A DNA stretch of 64,000 bases from Phycisphaerae bacterium (GCA_030601845.1 JAUWAY010000005.1:1-64000), one strand, 5' to 3'. Shown: positions 17,137-25,979, counted from the first letter of the stretch. The notes: a model not told the origin generated them from the sequence alone. A program made the numbers and translations.

Positions 17137-18309
17137 ATGAAACGATACTGCACTACAATAATAGTAATGGGTCTTGTTGTTCTGTTACCGTGGCCGGTGT
17201 TTGCCTGTGTGGTGCCGGTTTTTCGCTACGCCTTGGAAAGGTGGCCGCCGGATTATTATGAGGCGGTGTTACTCCACCGGGGGGAGTTGGCGGCCGATGA
17301 GAAGCAGCTTCTGGATGAGCTGCGACAGGCAGCAGATTGGAAAAGAGAGGCCGCCCTGAATTTGCGGGTTCATGAATTGGACATTACGTCACTCACGGAC
17401 GACAGAGTTAAGAACCTGTTGCGTGGAGATCTCCCGGAGACACTTCCGGCTCTTGCTTTGTGGTATCCAGGTGCAGGGGGTCGGGCACGACCAGTCTGGT
17501 TGGGTGAGTTTACGCCGGCAACAGTGGCAGCTTTGGTCCAGTCCCCGACGCGTCGAGAGTTGGCTGAGCGTTTGATGAAGGGTCAGTCAGCAGTATGGCT
17601 TTTTGTTGAATCCGGTGTGCCTGATAAGGACAAAGCGGCGCTCTGGCTGCTCCGGAAGGAGCTGGAAAAGGGGGCTCTGGAACTGAAGGAAATGGCTCCT
17701 CCGGACATTGATGAGTTTTTGGGGTATGAGGTTTTGTACGAATTTTCGATTCTGACTCTGTCGCGCTCTGACCCGCAAGAGCATCTGCTGCTGACTCTGC
17801 TGTTGCACAGCGAGCCGGGCTTTGACGAGTACGCAGATGAGCCGATAGTGTTCCCCGTATTTGGGCGGGGTCGAGCCCTTTATGCGCTTGTGGGACCAGG
17901 TATTACCCAGGATAACATTCAAGAAGCCATCGCCTTTTTAGGCGGACCTTGCAGCTGCCAGATCAAAGCACTGAATCCCGGCGTAGACTTGCTTATGTCC
18001 GCAAACTGGGACGCGGCAGTGATGGAGTTCTACGAACAGGACTGGTCGATGCCGGAACTGACGGGTGTGATGCCAGAGCCACCAGCAGTAATCAAGGATA
18101 CAAATGTGATGCCAGAGGTGCCGGCGACAAGCAACGATATAAACGTCCCGACGGTCAGAGCCGAAGAGCCCCCCGGTCTCCTTGTCGGAGACAAGAAGGG
18201 GGGTAGATTAGGTGTTATGGGAACAACTGGTGTGGTGCTCGCTGTAATCCTGCTGGTGGTTGCTTTGGGAAGTCTGGCCGTGAGTCGCCGCACAAGGAAA
18301 GAACAATGA
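17137..18309 (+). CDS. Unknown exported protein with C-terminal membrane anchor
   Basis: The start at 17137 (ATG) is chosen over a TTG four codons earlier. The 390-residue protein has a signal peptide (residues 1-24), a mature start CVVPVFRYALERWPPDYYEA, and a C-terminal membrane segment (about 357-380) followed by a basic RRTRKEQ tail. A PCSCQIKALNPG segment near residue 275 looks conserved and has two Cys that could form a disulfide or bind metal. The middle is Leu- and Glu-rich. Pro-rich linkers with repeats of VMPE(P/V)PA lie before the anchor. It sits 12 bases after the second PQQ gene and overlaps the next permease gene by 4 bases, so it belongs to this operon. No family assigned. Confidence 0.7.
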   Translation: MKRYCTTIIVMGLVVLLPWPVFACVVPVFRYALERWPPDYYEAVLLHRGELAADEKQLLDELRQAADWKREAALNLRVHELDITSLTDDRVKNLLRGDLPETLPALALWYPGAGGRARPVWLGEFTPATVAALVQSPTRRELAERLMKGQSAVWLFVESGVPDKDKAALWLLRKELEKGALELKEMAPPDIDEFLGYEVLYEFSILTLSRSDPQEHLLLTLLLHSEPGFDEYADEPIVFPVFGRGRALYALVGPGITQDNIQEAIAFLGGPCSCQIKALNPGVDLLMSANWDAAVMEFYEQDWSMPELTGVMPEPPAVIKDTNVMPEVPATSNDINVPTVRAEEPPGLLVGDKKGGRLGVMGTTGVVLAVILLVVALGSLAVSRRTRKEQ

Positions 18310-19607
18310 CAATTTGGAAGCTGGTAACAAGCGAAATCCTGCATCGCAAGATGAACTTTGGGTTAGGATTATTATCCGTTGCGCTGGCTGTGGGATGCCT
18401 TGCTGGTTCGCTGACACTGGTGAAATTGCATGATGTGCGGACGCAAACAATCCTCGAACAGAAAAGAGTCGAGACTCAGGAAAAGATGCTGGCTCTCGAA
18501 GATGACGTTAAGAAAGCGATGCGAAAGCTCGGTTTCAACATTGTTATTCTTCCCAAAGGACAGAACCTCAGCGATTGGTATGCTGATGATTATGGAGCTA
18601 AGTATATGCCGGAGCAGTACCTTGCTCGGCTGGGGCAGTCCGAGATTGTTACTATTGAACATCTTGTGCCAAGACTGCGTCAGAAGGTGGAGTGGCCCGA
18701 AACGAAATGGGCAGTTATCCTTGCGGGGACAACAGATAAAGCCGTGAATCCTGCCGCCGATGCCAACGAATTGGCTCTCGAAGCAGTTCCACGGGGCAAA
18801 ATTGTGCTGGGTAACGAAGTCCACCAGGGACTTGGACTGAATGTTGGTGACACAATTCGGTTTATGGGCAGGGAATTTCTCGTTACTAAGTGTCGTAAAG
18901 AGCTCGGCACAGAGGATGATATGACAGTATGGATAAATTTGCGAGAAGCGCAGGAACTGCTCGATAAAAAAGGATTGATAAACGAAATTCTGGCCTTAGA
19001 ATGTCGCAGCGCCTGGGCGAACCTGCCAAAAGTCAGGGCCGAGATCACGAGGATACTTCCGAATACACAGGTGGTTGAAAAAGCATCCGATGTGCTTGCA
19101 AAGACACATGCTTATATGAAAGTGGAAGAGGAAGGAAAGGCCGCTATTGAGAGGGAACAAGAAAATATGGCTCGCCTGAGAGTAACGTGGGTGCGTTTTG
19201 CAAGGGTTCTGGTTTCATTGGTGATGGCGATATGCGTGGTGTGGGTTGCGTTGTTGGCGGCTGGAAATGTACGAGGACGGCGGACGGAGGTAGGAATACT
19301 GCGCACACTGGGTTTTCGTTCCCGGCAGATACTTTACATCTTTTTGTCGAGAGCTATCGTTATGGGCCTTGTCGGAGGTATTCTGGGATTCCTGGCTGGG
19401 GGCTTTCTTGCCCCGCTCCTCGGAGGGGCGGGACTTGCCAGCAATTGGGCAGGGCCAGTTGGTGAAGGCAGCTATGAGTGGATGTTTAATTTCAACCTGC
19501 TTGGGCTTGCAGTATTTATGGCGGTAGCAATCGCGGTGGCCGCGAGCTGGGTTCCTGCGATAATTGCTGCCCGGCAGGACCCTGCTATAACTTTGCGGGA
19601 AGAATAA
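18306..19607 (+). CDS. ABC transporter permease, FtsX/MacB family
   Basis: This 433-residue protein has one membrane segment near the N-terminus (about 17-36), a large extracytoplasmic domain with coiled-coil character, and three C-terminal segments (from about 297, 345 and 395). The FtsX-type marks RRTEVGILRTLGFRSRQIL and the ending ARQDPAITLREE are clear. The ATG overlaps the stop of the preceding gene in ATGA. MacB/LolC-like permeases of this layout usually move lipoproteins or other envelope substrates rather than import solutes. The partner ATPase is encoded at 21064. Confidence 0.88.
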   Translation: MTIWKLVTSEILHRKMNFGLGLLSVALAVGCLAGSLTLVKLHDVRTQTILEQKRVETQEKMLALEDDVKKAMRKLGFNIVILPKGQNLSDWYADDYGAKYMPEQYLARLGQSEIVTIEHLVPRLRQKVEWPETKWAVILAGTTDKAVNPAADANELALEAVPRGKIVLGNEVHQGLGLNVGDTIRFMGREFLVTKCRKELGTEDDMTVWINLREAQELLDKKGLINEILALECRSAWANLPKVRAEITRILPNTQVVEKASDVLAKTHAYMKVEEEGKAAIEREQENMARLRVTWVRFARVLVSLVMAICVVWVALLAAGNVRGRRTEVGILRTLGFRSRQILYIFLSRAIVMGLVGGILGFLAGGFLAPLLGGAGLASNWAGPVGEGSYEWMFNFNLLGLAVFMAVAIAVAASWVPAIIAARQDPAITLREE

Positions 19608-19652
19608 CCAGGCTGATTGGAAAGCAGTTTCGCTTTTTGAAAGAAGACGACC

Positions 19653-20939
19653 GTGAAAATTTGGCAGATACTAGTAAAGGAAATACTGCACCGTTGGCGC
19701 CAGTTTGCATTAGGACTTTTCGCTGTTATTGTTGCCGTTGGTTCGCTGACCGGGGCGTTGACGTCGCTGAAGGTACATGACCTTCATACTCAGAAGATAT
19801 TGACCGAGAAAGAAGAAGAAACCAACAAAAAGATGGCGATTTTGGAGGATGAAATGCGAAAAGCAACATTGAAACTGAGCTTTAACCTTTTGATTCTTCC
19901 AAAACAACAGAGTATTCGAGACTTGCATCTGAAAGGTTACCCTTCGGAATATATGCCGGAGGAGTATGTTACGCGTTTGGCAAATTCTGGAATTATTTCG
20001 GTTCGTCATTTTTTACCGAGCCTGCAGCAAAGAATAAAATGGCCGGAGAAAAGGCGTACGATTACTCTGGTTGGGACGCGAGGTGAAGTTCCGAACCTTC
20101 ACAAAAATCCGAGGCAGCCGCTGGTTCAGCCGGTGCCACCGGGAACTATAGTGCTTGGCTACGGATTGCACCAGAGTCTCGGGCTAAAAGTTGGTGACAA
20201 GGTCAAGCTTCTTGGCAGGGAGTTCGCTGTTCACGAGTGCTACGAAGAACGAGGCAGCGTGGACGATTTTACAGCCTGGATTCATTTACGCGAGGCACAG
20301 GAGCTTCTCAGCAAAGAAGGTCTTATCAACGCGATTCTGGCTCTTGAATGCCTTTGCCCGGGAGTAGAGGACCTGCTGGGGAATATTCGAAAGGAGATAG
20401 AGCAGATTCTTCCGGGCACACAGGTTATCGAGAAGGGGACCAAAGCTCTTGCGAGAGCCGAGGCCAGAATAAGAGTGGGTCAGGAAGCAAAAGCAGCAGT
20501 TGAGAGAGAAAGACAGCACAGGGCTGAGATGAGGTCTGAACGTGAATTTTTTGCGGCGGTGCTTGTCCCCTTAGTTATGGTGGCCTGTGCTGTGTGGGTC
20601 GGACTGGTGGGATTTAACAATGTCCGTGACCGTAAGGCTGAAATTGGAATCCAGAGAGCGATGGGTTTTAGAGCAAGGCAAATTATGTTTTTATTTCTTT
20701 CCAAGTCTTTGATAATGGGATTGCTTGGAGGGGCGTTAGGGATTTTTGCTGGTCTTGGTTTTGGCAGGTGGCTTGCGCTGGAAGGGGACATAGAAGGAAT
20801 TGCTGCTGGGGAGCTGTTTAATCCCGGCCTGTTTTTGCTGGCCCTGATTACAGCGCCGGTGTTAACTGTTATATCCGGCTGGCTTCCGGCGATGGTCGCA
20901 ACTCGACAGGACCCGGCGGAAGTGTTGAGGGAGGAGTAA
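19653..20939 (+). CDS. ABC transporter permease, FtsX/MacB family (paralogue)
   Basis: This 428-residue protein is a paralogue of the preceding permease with the same four-segment layout and the mark RKAEIGIQRAMGFRARQIMF, ending TRQDPAEVLREE. It starts at GTG with only a weak ribosome binding site, 45 bases after the previous gene. Two different FtsX-type permeases side by side suggest a heterodimeric transporter. The N-terminal extracytoplasmic region (about 45-290) has a predicted helical part rich in Glu and Lys. Confidence 0.88.
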   Translation: MKIWQILVKEILHRWRQFALGLFAVIVAVGSLTGALTSLKVHDLHTQKILTEKEEETNKKMAILEDEMRKATLKLSFNLLILPKQQSIRDLHLKGYPSEYMPEEYVTRLANSGIISVRHFLPSLQQRIKWPEKRRTITLVGTRGEVPNLHKNPRQPLVQPVPPGTIVLGYGLHQSLGLKVGDKVKLLGREFAVHECYEERGSVDDFTAWIHLREAQELLSKEGLINAILALECLCPGVEDLLGNIRKEIEQILPGTQVIEKGTKALARAEARIRVGQEAKAAVERERQHRAEMRSEREFFAAVLVPLVMVACAVWVGLVGFNNVRDRKAEIGIQRAMGFRARQIMFLFLSKSLIMGLLGGALGIFAGLGFGRWLALEGDIEGIAAGELFNPGLFLLALITAPVLTVISGWLPAMVATRQDPAEVLREE

Positions 20940-20940
20940 A

Positions 20941-21016
20941 CCCCGTTGGAAACCCTATGACGGGATTATAGATATGGTATGAAAAAAGCTGTGAAAAGGG
21001 AAAATTTCTAACGGGG
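20941..21016. repeat. Second element with CCCCGTTRGAAA inverted ends
   Basis: CCCCGTTGGAAA (20941-20952) and TTTCTAACGGGG (21005-21016) are inverted repeats with one mismatch, spanning 76 bases. The ends match those of the element at 404-509. It lies between the second permease gene and the ATPase gene of the same transporter, inside the presumed operon. Confidence 0.55.
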
Positions 21017-21063
21017 TGAACGGATTTGGCGTTTGCGATTTCGAATTTTTGGCGGCTGAAAGG

Positions 21064-21726
21064 ATGCTTGAGTTTAAAAATATCAGCAAGTCGTTTGACG
21101 GCCCGGAAGGGAAGGTGATAGCCCTCAAGGATGTCTCTCTATCTGTCTCGCCGGGTGAATTGTTGGCGGTGCGCGGTCCGAGTGGTTGTGGAAAGACCAC
21201 ACTGCTGTTGACCGCCGGCGGTCTTCTGAGACCCGACGGCGGTCAGGTCAGTCTGAATGGTCAGGACCCCTATGGGCTAAATCCTGATGAGCGAAGCAAG
21301 CTGCGGGCCCGTATGATTGGGTTCGTGTTTCAGCAGTTCCACCTGATTCCATACCTGACGGTTCGGCAAAACATCCTGGCCCCTTCGCTGGCCCTGCCGG
21401 TTAAAGAGGTTGATGAGCGGGCGGAGGAACTCATCAGCCATTTTGGATTGGATAGTCGTGCCGGTCATGTGCCGGCCCAGCTGAGCACCGGTGAGAGGCA
21501 ACGTACAGCGCTGGCGCGGGCCCTGTTGAATCGGCCGAAAGTTATACTGGCGGACGAACCTACGGGAAATCTGGATGAAGCAAATGCTGACATCATCTTC
21601 AGTTACTTCAGTCAATATGTCGCCGACGGTGGATGTGTACTGCTTGTTACTCACGATGTTAGGGCAGCCGCACATGCCACCCGCACCTTGCAAATGGTTG
21701 AGGGACAGATAGTTCAGTATGGGTAA
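21064..21726 (+). CDS. ABC transporter ATP-binding protein, MacB/LolD type
   Basis: The start at 21064 (ATG) gives the usual [11 protein letters not shown] opening and 220 residues. An upstream GTG at 21016 lies inside a repeat and was rejected. Walker A is GPSGCGKTT (38-46), the signature is [15 protein letters not shown], Walker B is [12 protein letters not shown], and the switch His is in [10 protein letters not shown]. The sequence class is that of LolD/MacB/FtsE ATPases, which fits the two FtsX-type permeases just upstream. Together they form a complete exporter-type ABC system downstream of the PQQ genes. Confidence 0.93.
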   Translation: MLEFKNISKSFDGPEGKVIALKDVSLSVSPGELLAVRGPSGCGKTTLLLTAGGLLRPDGGQVSLNGQDPYGLNPDERSKLRARMIGFVFQQFHLIPYLTVRQNILAPSLALPVKEVDERAEELISHFGLDSRAGHVPAQLSTGERQRTALARALLNRPKVILADEPTGNLDEANADIIFSYFSQYVADGGCVLLVTHDVRAAAHATRTLQMVEGQIVQYG

Positions 21727-21749
21727 TGGTATCGGAAGATAACCTTCTG

Positions 21750-22838
21750 CTATTTTGGTAATATGTGTATGTTCTCAGGGCGTAGCACAACAGTCACATC
21801 GGGCTGGTGCTTCCCTTGCAGCTCAGCAAACCTGCCTGCAGTTATATGGGCAACCAGATTGACGGGCCCCACAAGCTCTACTCTGACATAACCACCACAG
21901 TCACGCGAGCGAACAAGTTTAGCGACAAATGCATTTCCGCCTTTTTCATCAAACTGAGAGCCGGGGCAAACAAGCACATCTTCAGGGCGAATCGTAAACG
22001 TGAGTTTACCCCCCCTGCTTCGCTTTTGCGAAGCAAAACGGCGGGAGCTTGATACCTGCAATTGAATATCCCCGACTTTTACTTGGGTGCCTGAACCCTT
22101 GTCGCCTTGACTTATCACCTCTGCACAAAAGATATTTTCGCACCGCATAAAGTGAGCGACAAACTCACTGTTCGGCTTGCGTAGTAGTTCATCCAGAGAG
22201 CCGACCTGTTGCAGGATGCCCCGATGCAATATAGCGGCTCGATCTGCTACGGAAAATGCTTCTTCCAGGTTGTGGCTCACATGGATAGTGGCCAGGTTGA
22301 GGTGGCGTTGAATGCGGAGCAGCTGGACACAGATGTCCTGTCGGGTGACCTCGTCGAGAGCGCTGACGGGCTCATCCAGCAACAAGACCTTCGGCTGCAA
22401 GACCAGGGCTCGCGCCAGGGCGACCCGTTGCTTTTCCCCGCCACTGAGACCGTCTACTCTGCGTGATAGCAGATGCCGGATTCCAAGTAAGTCAGCAATT
22501 TCGGTAACCCCGGCGGTGACGTCTTTGCGCCGATGGTTGCGGACACGTAAGCCGAAGGCAATGTTTTGCTCGACAGAAAGATGCGGAAAAAGGGCGTAAT
22601 CCTGGGGCACGTAGCCGATATCACGTGCGCGAGGCTCCAGGGCAGTGACCTCGCGTCCGTCGATGTATATCCGTCCCGAATCGACCTTTTTGAGACCACA
22701 AAGGCACTCCAGAAAAATGCTCTTGCCCGAGCCCGGCGGTCCTAACAGGACAAAATATTGGCCTGTCGCTATTTCAATACTCAAGCGCTGCAACTGAAAC
22801 GTACCGATACGAAAAAAAATTTCTTCAGTGCGAATCAT
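21750..22838 (-). CDS. Oxyanion (molybdate/tungstate-type) ABC transporter ATP-binding protein
   Basis: This 362-residue ATPase has Walker A GPPGSGKS (34-41), signature LSGGEKQRVALARAL, Walker B VLLLDEPVSALD and His switch in VSHNLEEAF. A C-terminal regulatory domain of about 130 residues (TIRPEDV ... VLRPENIHIL) is of the TOBE type found in ModC, WtpC, TupC and CysA. Its ATG overlaps the end of the permease gene by 4 bases. It is the last gene of the locus. A molybdate or tungstate role is inferred from the permease and binding proteins; sulfate is a weaker alternative. Confidence 0.88.
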   Translation of the reverse strand: MIRTEEIFFRIGTFQLQRLSIEIATGQYFVLLGPPGSGKSIFLECLCGLKKVDSGRIYIDGREVTALEPRARDIGYVPQDYALFPHLSVEQNIAFGLRVRNHRRKDVTAGVTEIADLLGIRHLLSRRVDGLSGGEKQRVALARALVLQPKVLLLDEPVSALDEVTRQDICVQLLRIQRHLNLATIHVSHNLEEAFSVADRAAILHRGILQQVGSLDELLRKPNSEFVAHFMRCENIFCAEVISQGDKGSGTQVKVGDIQLQVSSSRRFASQKRSRGGKLTFTIRPEDVLVCPGSQFDEKGGNAFVAKLVRSRDCGGYVRVELVGPVNLVAHITAGRFAELQGKHQPDVTVVLRPENIHILPK

Positions 22839-23662
22839 AATTTTACCTGGGCCGAACCGCCGACAAGGCGGATGCCTGTTACGGCAATCAAGGCCACAAA
22901 GATAAGCAGCAATGCTATCGCCAGGGCCACTTCAAGATTACCTATCGATTGTTCGAGAAAGATGGTAGTACTTAAAACTTCCGTTCGGCCGCGGAAAGAG
23001 CCGACAAAGATCATCAGGGGTCCGAAGAGTCCGAACGCACGCGCCCAGGTCAAAATGCCGCCGGCGACAATACCGTTCCGGGCCAGCGGCAACGAAACTC
23101 GGCAAAAACTGCCCCATTGGGTACAGCCCAACGTCAACGCCACGTTTTCATAACGTTGGCTAACATCGTCAAAGGCGGTTTTAGCCGAACGAATAGCAAA
23201 ACTGGCAGCAGCCACAAACTGGCACAGCACGATGCCTTTGGGCTGGAAAACAAACTCGATACCCAGGTCTTCCTGTATCCATCGGCCGGGGGTCGTTTGA
23301 GAGAAAAACACTAACAGCGTAAGCCCAGCAACCAGGGGAGGAAACACTATGGGCAAATCCACAATGGCATCGGCCACGATGCGGCCGGGAAACCGGAAGC
23401 GGCTCAAAGCATATCCCATTGGTACCGCAAAAAGCAAGGCTATGAATGTGGTAACAAAAGTGGTCCAGGTACTCATCCAGAGAGCGTGACGGATAAACTT
23501 GGAGGTGAGGACCGTTATGACGGCCTCTTTGTCGATGTAAAAAACGTCGGTGATAATCAGCGTTAGAACAAAGATGATAAAAACACATACAAAGAAGAAC
23601 GTCGCGGCCGCAAAAACACGGTCACGCCAACCTCTTACCGGAATGTTCACAACTGCTTTCAT
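22835..23662 (-). CDS. Oxyanion (molybdate/tungstate-type) ABC transporter permease
   Basis: This permease of about 275 residues belongs to the ModB/WtpB/CysT family. There are about six membrane segments. The EAA-type loop is seen around VALTLGCTQWGSFCRVSLPLA, and the ARAFGLFGPLMIFVG segment is typical of molybdate and sulfate permeases. The start at 23662 is chosen because its ATG overlaps the stop of the upstream gene (ATGA). An ATG ten codons upstream is possible. It is translationally coupled on both sides. Confidence 0.88.
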   Translation of the reverse strand: MKAVVNIPVRGWRDRVFAAATFFFVCVFIIFVLTLIITDVFYIDKEAVITVLTSKFIRHALWMSTWTTFVTTFIALLFAVPMGYALSRFRFPGRIVADAIVDLPIVFPPLVAGLTLLVFFSQTTPGRWIQEDLGIEFVFQPKGIVLCQFVAAASFAIRSAKTAFDDVSQRYENVALTLGCTQWGSFCRVSLPLARNGIVAGGILTWARAFGLFGPLMIFVGSFRGRTEVLSTTIFLEQSIGNLEVALAIALLLIFVALIAVTGIRLVGGSAQVKL

Positions 23663-24042
23663 CGCAGACCCATAGACGTAAACACGCCCCATTTGTCGAA
23701 TTCATAACAGAGCATATATCCCATACATATTATTACAATCAGAGTTACCGCCGCGCCAAGTATTCTGGTTAAAGCGGGTTTGAGGGTTGTTTCGGCGGAG
23801 ACGACACGCTTGAGGACAAAGTACACAACCAGCGTAACTACGCCCGCCGTCAGGAACGCAAAGGCCTGCATCCCATACCAGCCCTGCGAGGGTATCCCTT
23901 TTTCGTTGACCCATTTCCAGGAATGCTGCAAAGGATAATACCGTGGTAACCTGATGGAGAACCACATCGTGCAGCAGTAGAACAGACTCGTCAATGCTAT
24001 AAAAGTAGCGCTAACGATGTAGGTGATATCCGATTTTTTCAT
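23659..24042 (-). CDS. Small membrane protein of the oxyanion locus, unknown
   Basis: This protein of about 127 residues starts MKKSDITYIV, its ATG overlapping the stop of the gene before it. Three membrane segments are visible: about residues 5-25, 58-78 and 95-115. Conserved-looking aromatic and Gly residues (GWYGMQAFAF) follow a short exposed loop. No family recognised. Its position between a four-segment protein and the transporter permease, with ATGA overlaps on both sides, shows that it is made together with the transporter. It might be an accessory subunit. Confidence 0.72.
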   Translation of the reverse strand: MKKSDITYIVSATFIALTSLFYCCTMWFSIRLPRYYPLQHSWKWVNEKGIPSQGWYGMQAFAFLTAGVVTLVVYFVLKRVVSAETTLKPALTRILGAAVTLIVIICMGYMLCYEFDKWGVFTSMGLR

Positions 24043-24512
24043 TGTAAGGACCCCTTCAGAAACGTCAGATAACAGCCGACGATAACCTTGTACCACAAGA
24101 TTACATTCAACAACAAACAAAGCGGCACGTAAAGGAAGAGTTTATCTCTTTCCTCGGCCGGCTGAAAACTTTTACGCAGAAAGTAATACACGAAGAACAT
24201 CGCCAACCCTACAGCACTCCAATGTTCCTTGACCTCGAACAGTCCGGTGGCCCAGGGAAGTTGAGGGTCGAAATAGTAATGACGAATGTAAATCCTGTAG
24301 GCCGGGTAAATTAACACGCCAATGATGTAAACAATTATGTAGGCCCAGAACGAGACCTTCACATAAAGCGCTTCTAATTTTTGTCGCCCGAACTTGCCAC
24401 GCAAATACTTAACAACACAAAGCAGGTTGTGTGTCATACTGCCAACAAGAACGAAAGTCGCGAACAAATGAGCCAAAAGCAAAAGGCCGTAAAAGTCTTC
24501 CAGAAAAACCAT
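24039..24512 (-). CDS. Four-segment membrane protein of the oxyanion locus, unknown
   Basis: This 157-residue protein has four predicted membrane segments (about 8-30, 52-70, 95-112, 125-147). Several His lie in or near the membrane (HLFATFVLVGSMTHN and HWSAVGLAMFF), an arrangement seen in cytochrome b-like or CopD-like membrane proteins. Haem or metal binding is therefore possible but unproven. It is coupled to the next gene by ATGA and lies 49 bases after the cytosolic binding-protein gene. No family assigned. Confidence 0.7.
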   Translation of the reverse strand: MVFLEDFYGLLLLAHLFATFVLVGSMTHNLLCVVKYLRGKFGRQKLEALYVKVSFWAYIIVYIIGVLIYPAYRIYIRHYYFDPQLPWATGLFEVKEHWSAVGLAMFFVYYFLRKSFQPAEERDKLFLYVPLCLLLNVILWYKVIVGCYLTFLKGSLQ

Positions 24513-24561
24513 GGCGTCGCTCCTCGATTATTAGCCTGAGCAAGTGATGTGATGGATGAAC

Positions 24562-25311
24562 TTACGTAACGACCCATCCGTATTCCTTGTAGAACTTTCG
24601 CGACTCTGGAGATGCCAGAAAATCCATAAACCGTTTTGCGGACTCGGGCTCCTTCGTAAAAGACAACATTCCTACACATGTCCCTCTCAACACCTGTTGC
24701 TCTTTGGGCATTTCAATGATTTCTATTCTTTCCGGTTCCAGATGTTTAAAAGCCGTCCACGCGAATGCCGCATCAACCTCACTGGTTGCCACCGCTTCGA
24801 CAATGGCGATACAGCCATTGGCGTAATAACAGATATTTTTTCGAATCTTGTCCAAAAGGTTCAATCGTCCACAAATATCCTCCCACAATCCTTTCAGACA
24901 ATCTATGACCGAGACACCAACACGCACACCTGGCCTGGCCATATCTTCGACGCAGCGTATATTCTTTGGGTTGCCCGCAGGGACAATAATAGCCGAATTA
25001 CGGTAAGCTATGGTACGACGCTGGCCTCTTTGCACAATCCCTCGAACCTCCCCGTCATCAAGCAGATACTCGGCCCCAGCTATGGCAAGGTCGTGTATTC
25101 CGGCATCGGCAATTTCCAACAGGAAATCATCGCCGCCGGTCTCTCCTGTAGCCTCTTCAGCGACCGGTTTGGCACAATGGCGACTACAGACGCTGATTTC
25201 TACCTTGATGCCGGTCTGCTCCTCAAACAACTTGGCGGCTTTTTCCAAGGGCGCCGCACATGCCCTGGCACTGAAAATACGCACAGTGGTGTTGTCAGGT
25301 TCCTGGCTCAT
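24562..25311 (-). CDS. ModA-like binding protein without a signal peptide, Cys-rich
   Basis: This 249-residue protein has the fold marks of ModA/WtpA-type oxyanion-binding proteins: VRIFSARACAAPLEKAA at the N-terminus, AIIVPAGNPKNI, EVDAAFAWTAF and GMLSFTKEPESA. It lacks any signal peptide or lipobox; the mature-like sequence begins within 10 residues of the start. Many Cys are present, including CSRHC. It may be a cytoplasmic sensor or storage protein, or its signal may have been lost. The gene overlaps the TSUP gene by 17 bases and is in the same operon as the transporter. Confidence 0.75.
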   Translation of the reverse strand: MSQEPDNTTVRIFSARACAAPLEKAAKLFEEQTGIKVEISVCSRHCAKPVAEEATGETGGDDFLLEIADAGIHDLAIAGAEYLLDDGEVRGIVQRGQRRTIAYRNSAIIVPAGNPKNIRCVEDMARPGVRVGVSVIDCLKGLWEDICGRLNLLDKIRKNICYYANGCIAIVEAVATSEVDAAFAWTAFKHLEPERIEIIEMPKEQQVLRGTCVGMLSFTKEPESAKRFMDFLASPESRKFYKEYGWVVT

Positions 25312-25771
25312 TTTTTATACCTCCATGTTCAACTGAACTTACACTTTCTTGATTTATCAAACTGTTATTAACATCAGGTTGTTTTGGTCCTGACGAACTT
25401 ATAAACAATATCACAGCCGCTATTACCATCACAACCGCAAATACTTTCCCTAGTATATGGTTCGGAAGCCGACCGGCTAATTCCGTCCCTGCTAACGTAC
25501 CGGCCACAGCGCCGCAGATAATCAACCCGATAACCACTGCATTCATCTCGATTTGTGGATTCTTCCAGTACCGCAGCGCCCCGACCAGCGCCATCGGCAC
25601 CATCACCGCCAGAGACATCCCCTGGGCGCTTTTCTGTCCAAAGCTGCAAACTAACACAAGCGTGGGCACAAGTATAATACCTGCGCCTATTCCCAGGGTG
25701 CCGCTGAGAATACCCGCTCCGACACCTAACAAAACAAAAACCCACCACGGATTAGATAACTGTCCTATCAT
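25295..25771 (-). CDS. Half-size TauE/SafE (TSUP) family anion exporter
   Basis: The start at 25771 has GGAGATC seven bases upstream and gives 158 residues. There are four membrane segments with the TSUP motif GAGILSGTLGIGAGIILVPT and the second-half helices VVIGLIICGAVAGTLAG. Full-length TSUP proteins have two such halves (about 250 residues), so this is a single-domain version that may dimerise. The family moves sulfite, sulfonates and other anions. The polar C-terminal 30 residues are Asn/Ser-rich. It is first in the operon that contains the transporter. Confidence 0.82.
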   Translation of the reverse strand: MIGQLSNPWWVFVLLGVGAGILSGTLGIGAGIILVPTLVLVCSFGQKSAQGMSLAVMVPMALVGALRYWKNPQIEMNAVVIGLIICGAVAGTLAGTELAGRLPNHILGKVFAVVMVIAAVILFISSSGPKQPDVNNSLINQESVSSVEHGGIKNEPGT

Positions 25772-25824
25772 AATTGATCTCCAAAATATTTCCGATGATA
25801 TTGATATCTGCTTTTGCCACAAAG

Positions 25825-25833
25825 ATTATAGCA
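25825..25833 (-). promoter_or_regulatory. Extended -10 promoter candidate for the TSUP-transporter operon
   Basis: On the minus strand the sequence reads TGCTATAAT, an extended -10 element, 54 bases upstream of the TSUP start. No good -35 box is seen at 17 bases, which is acceptable for extended -10 promoters. Confidence 0.4.
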
Positions 25834-25979
25834 GGTCACACTACTATTTGCATTACAAATACTCACAAACAACTCTCCAATCTGTCGGAATATCGCACAA
25901 AACCTAATATCCTTTACAGCTTTATGAAAAAAAACTGCTCCAAACCGCAACTAAGCTGCGCTCGCTGTAAAATTCATTT

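Noticed and set aside
21016..21063. Upstream GTG start for the exporter ATPase
   Set aside because: It lies at the last base of an inverted repeat, adds 16 residues unlike the family, and the ATG at 21064 gives a canonical start.
24556..25371. 271-codon plus-strand frame opposite the cytosolic binding protein
   Set aside because: It is antisense to a well-supported gene and shows no family marks; its length is explained by codon bias of the real gene.
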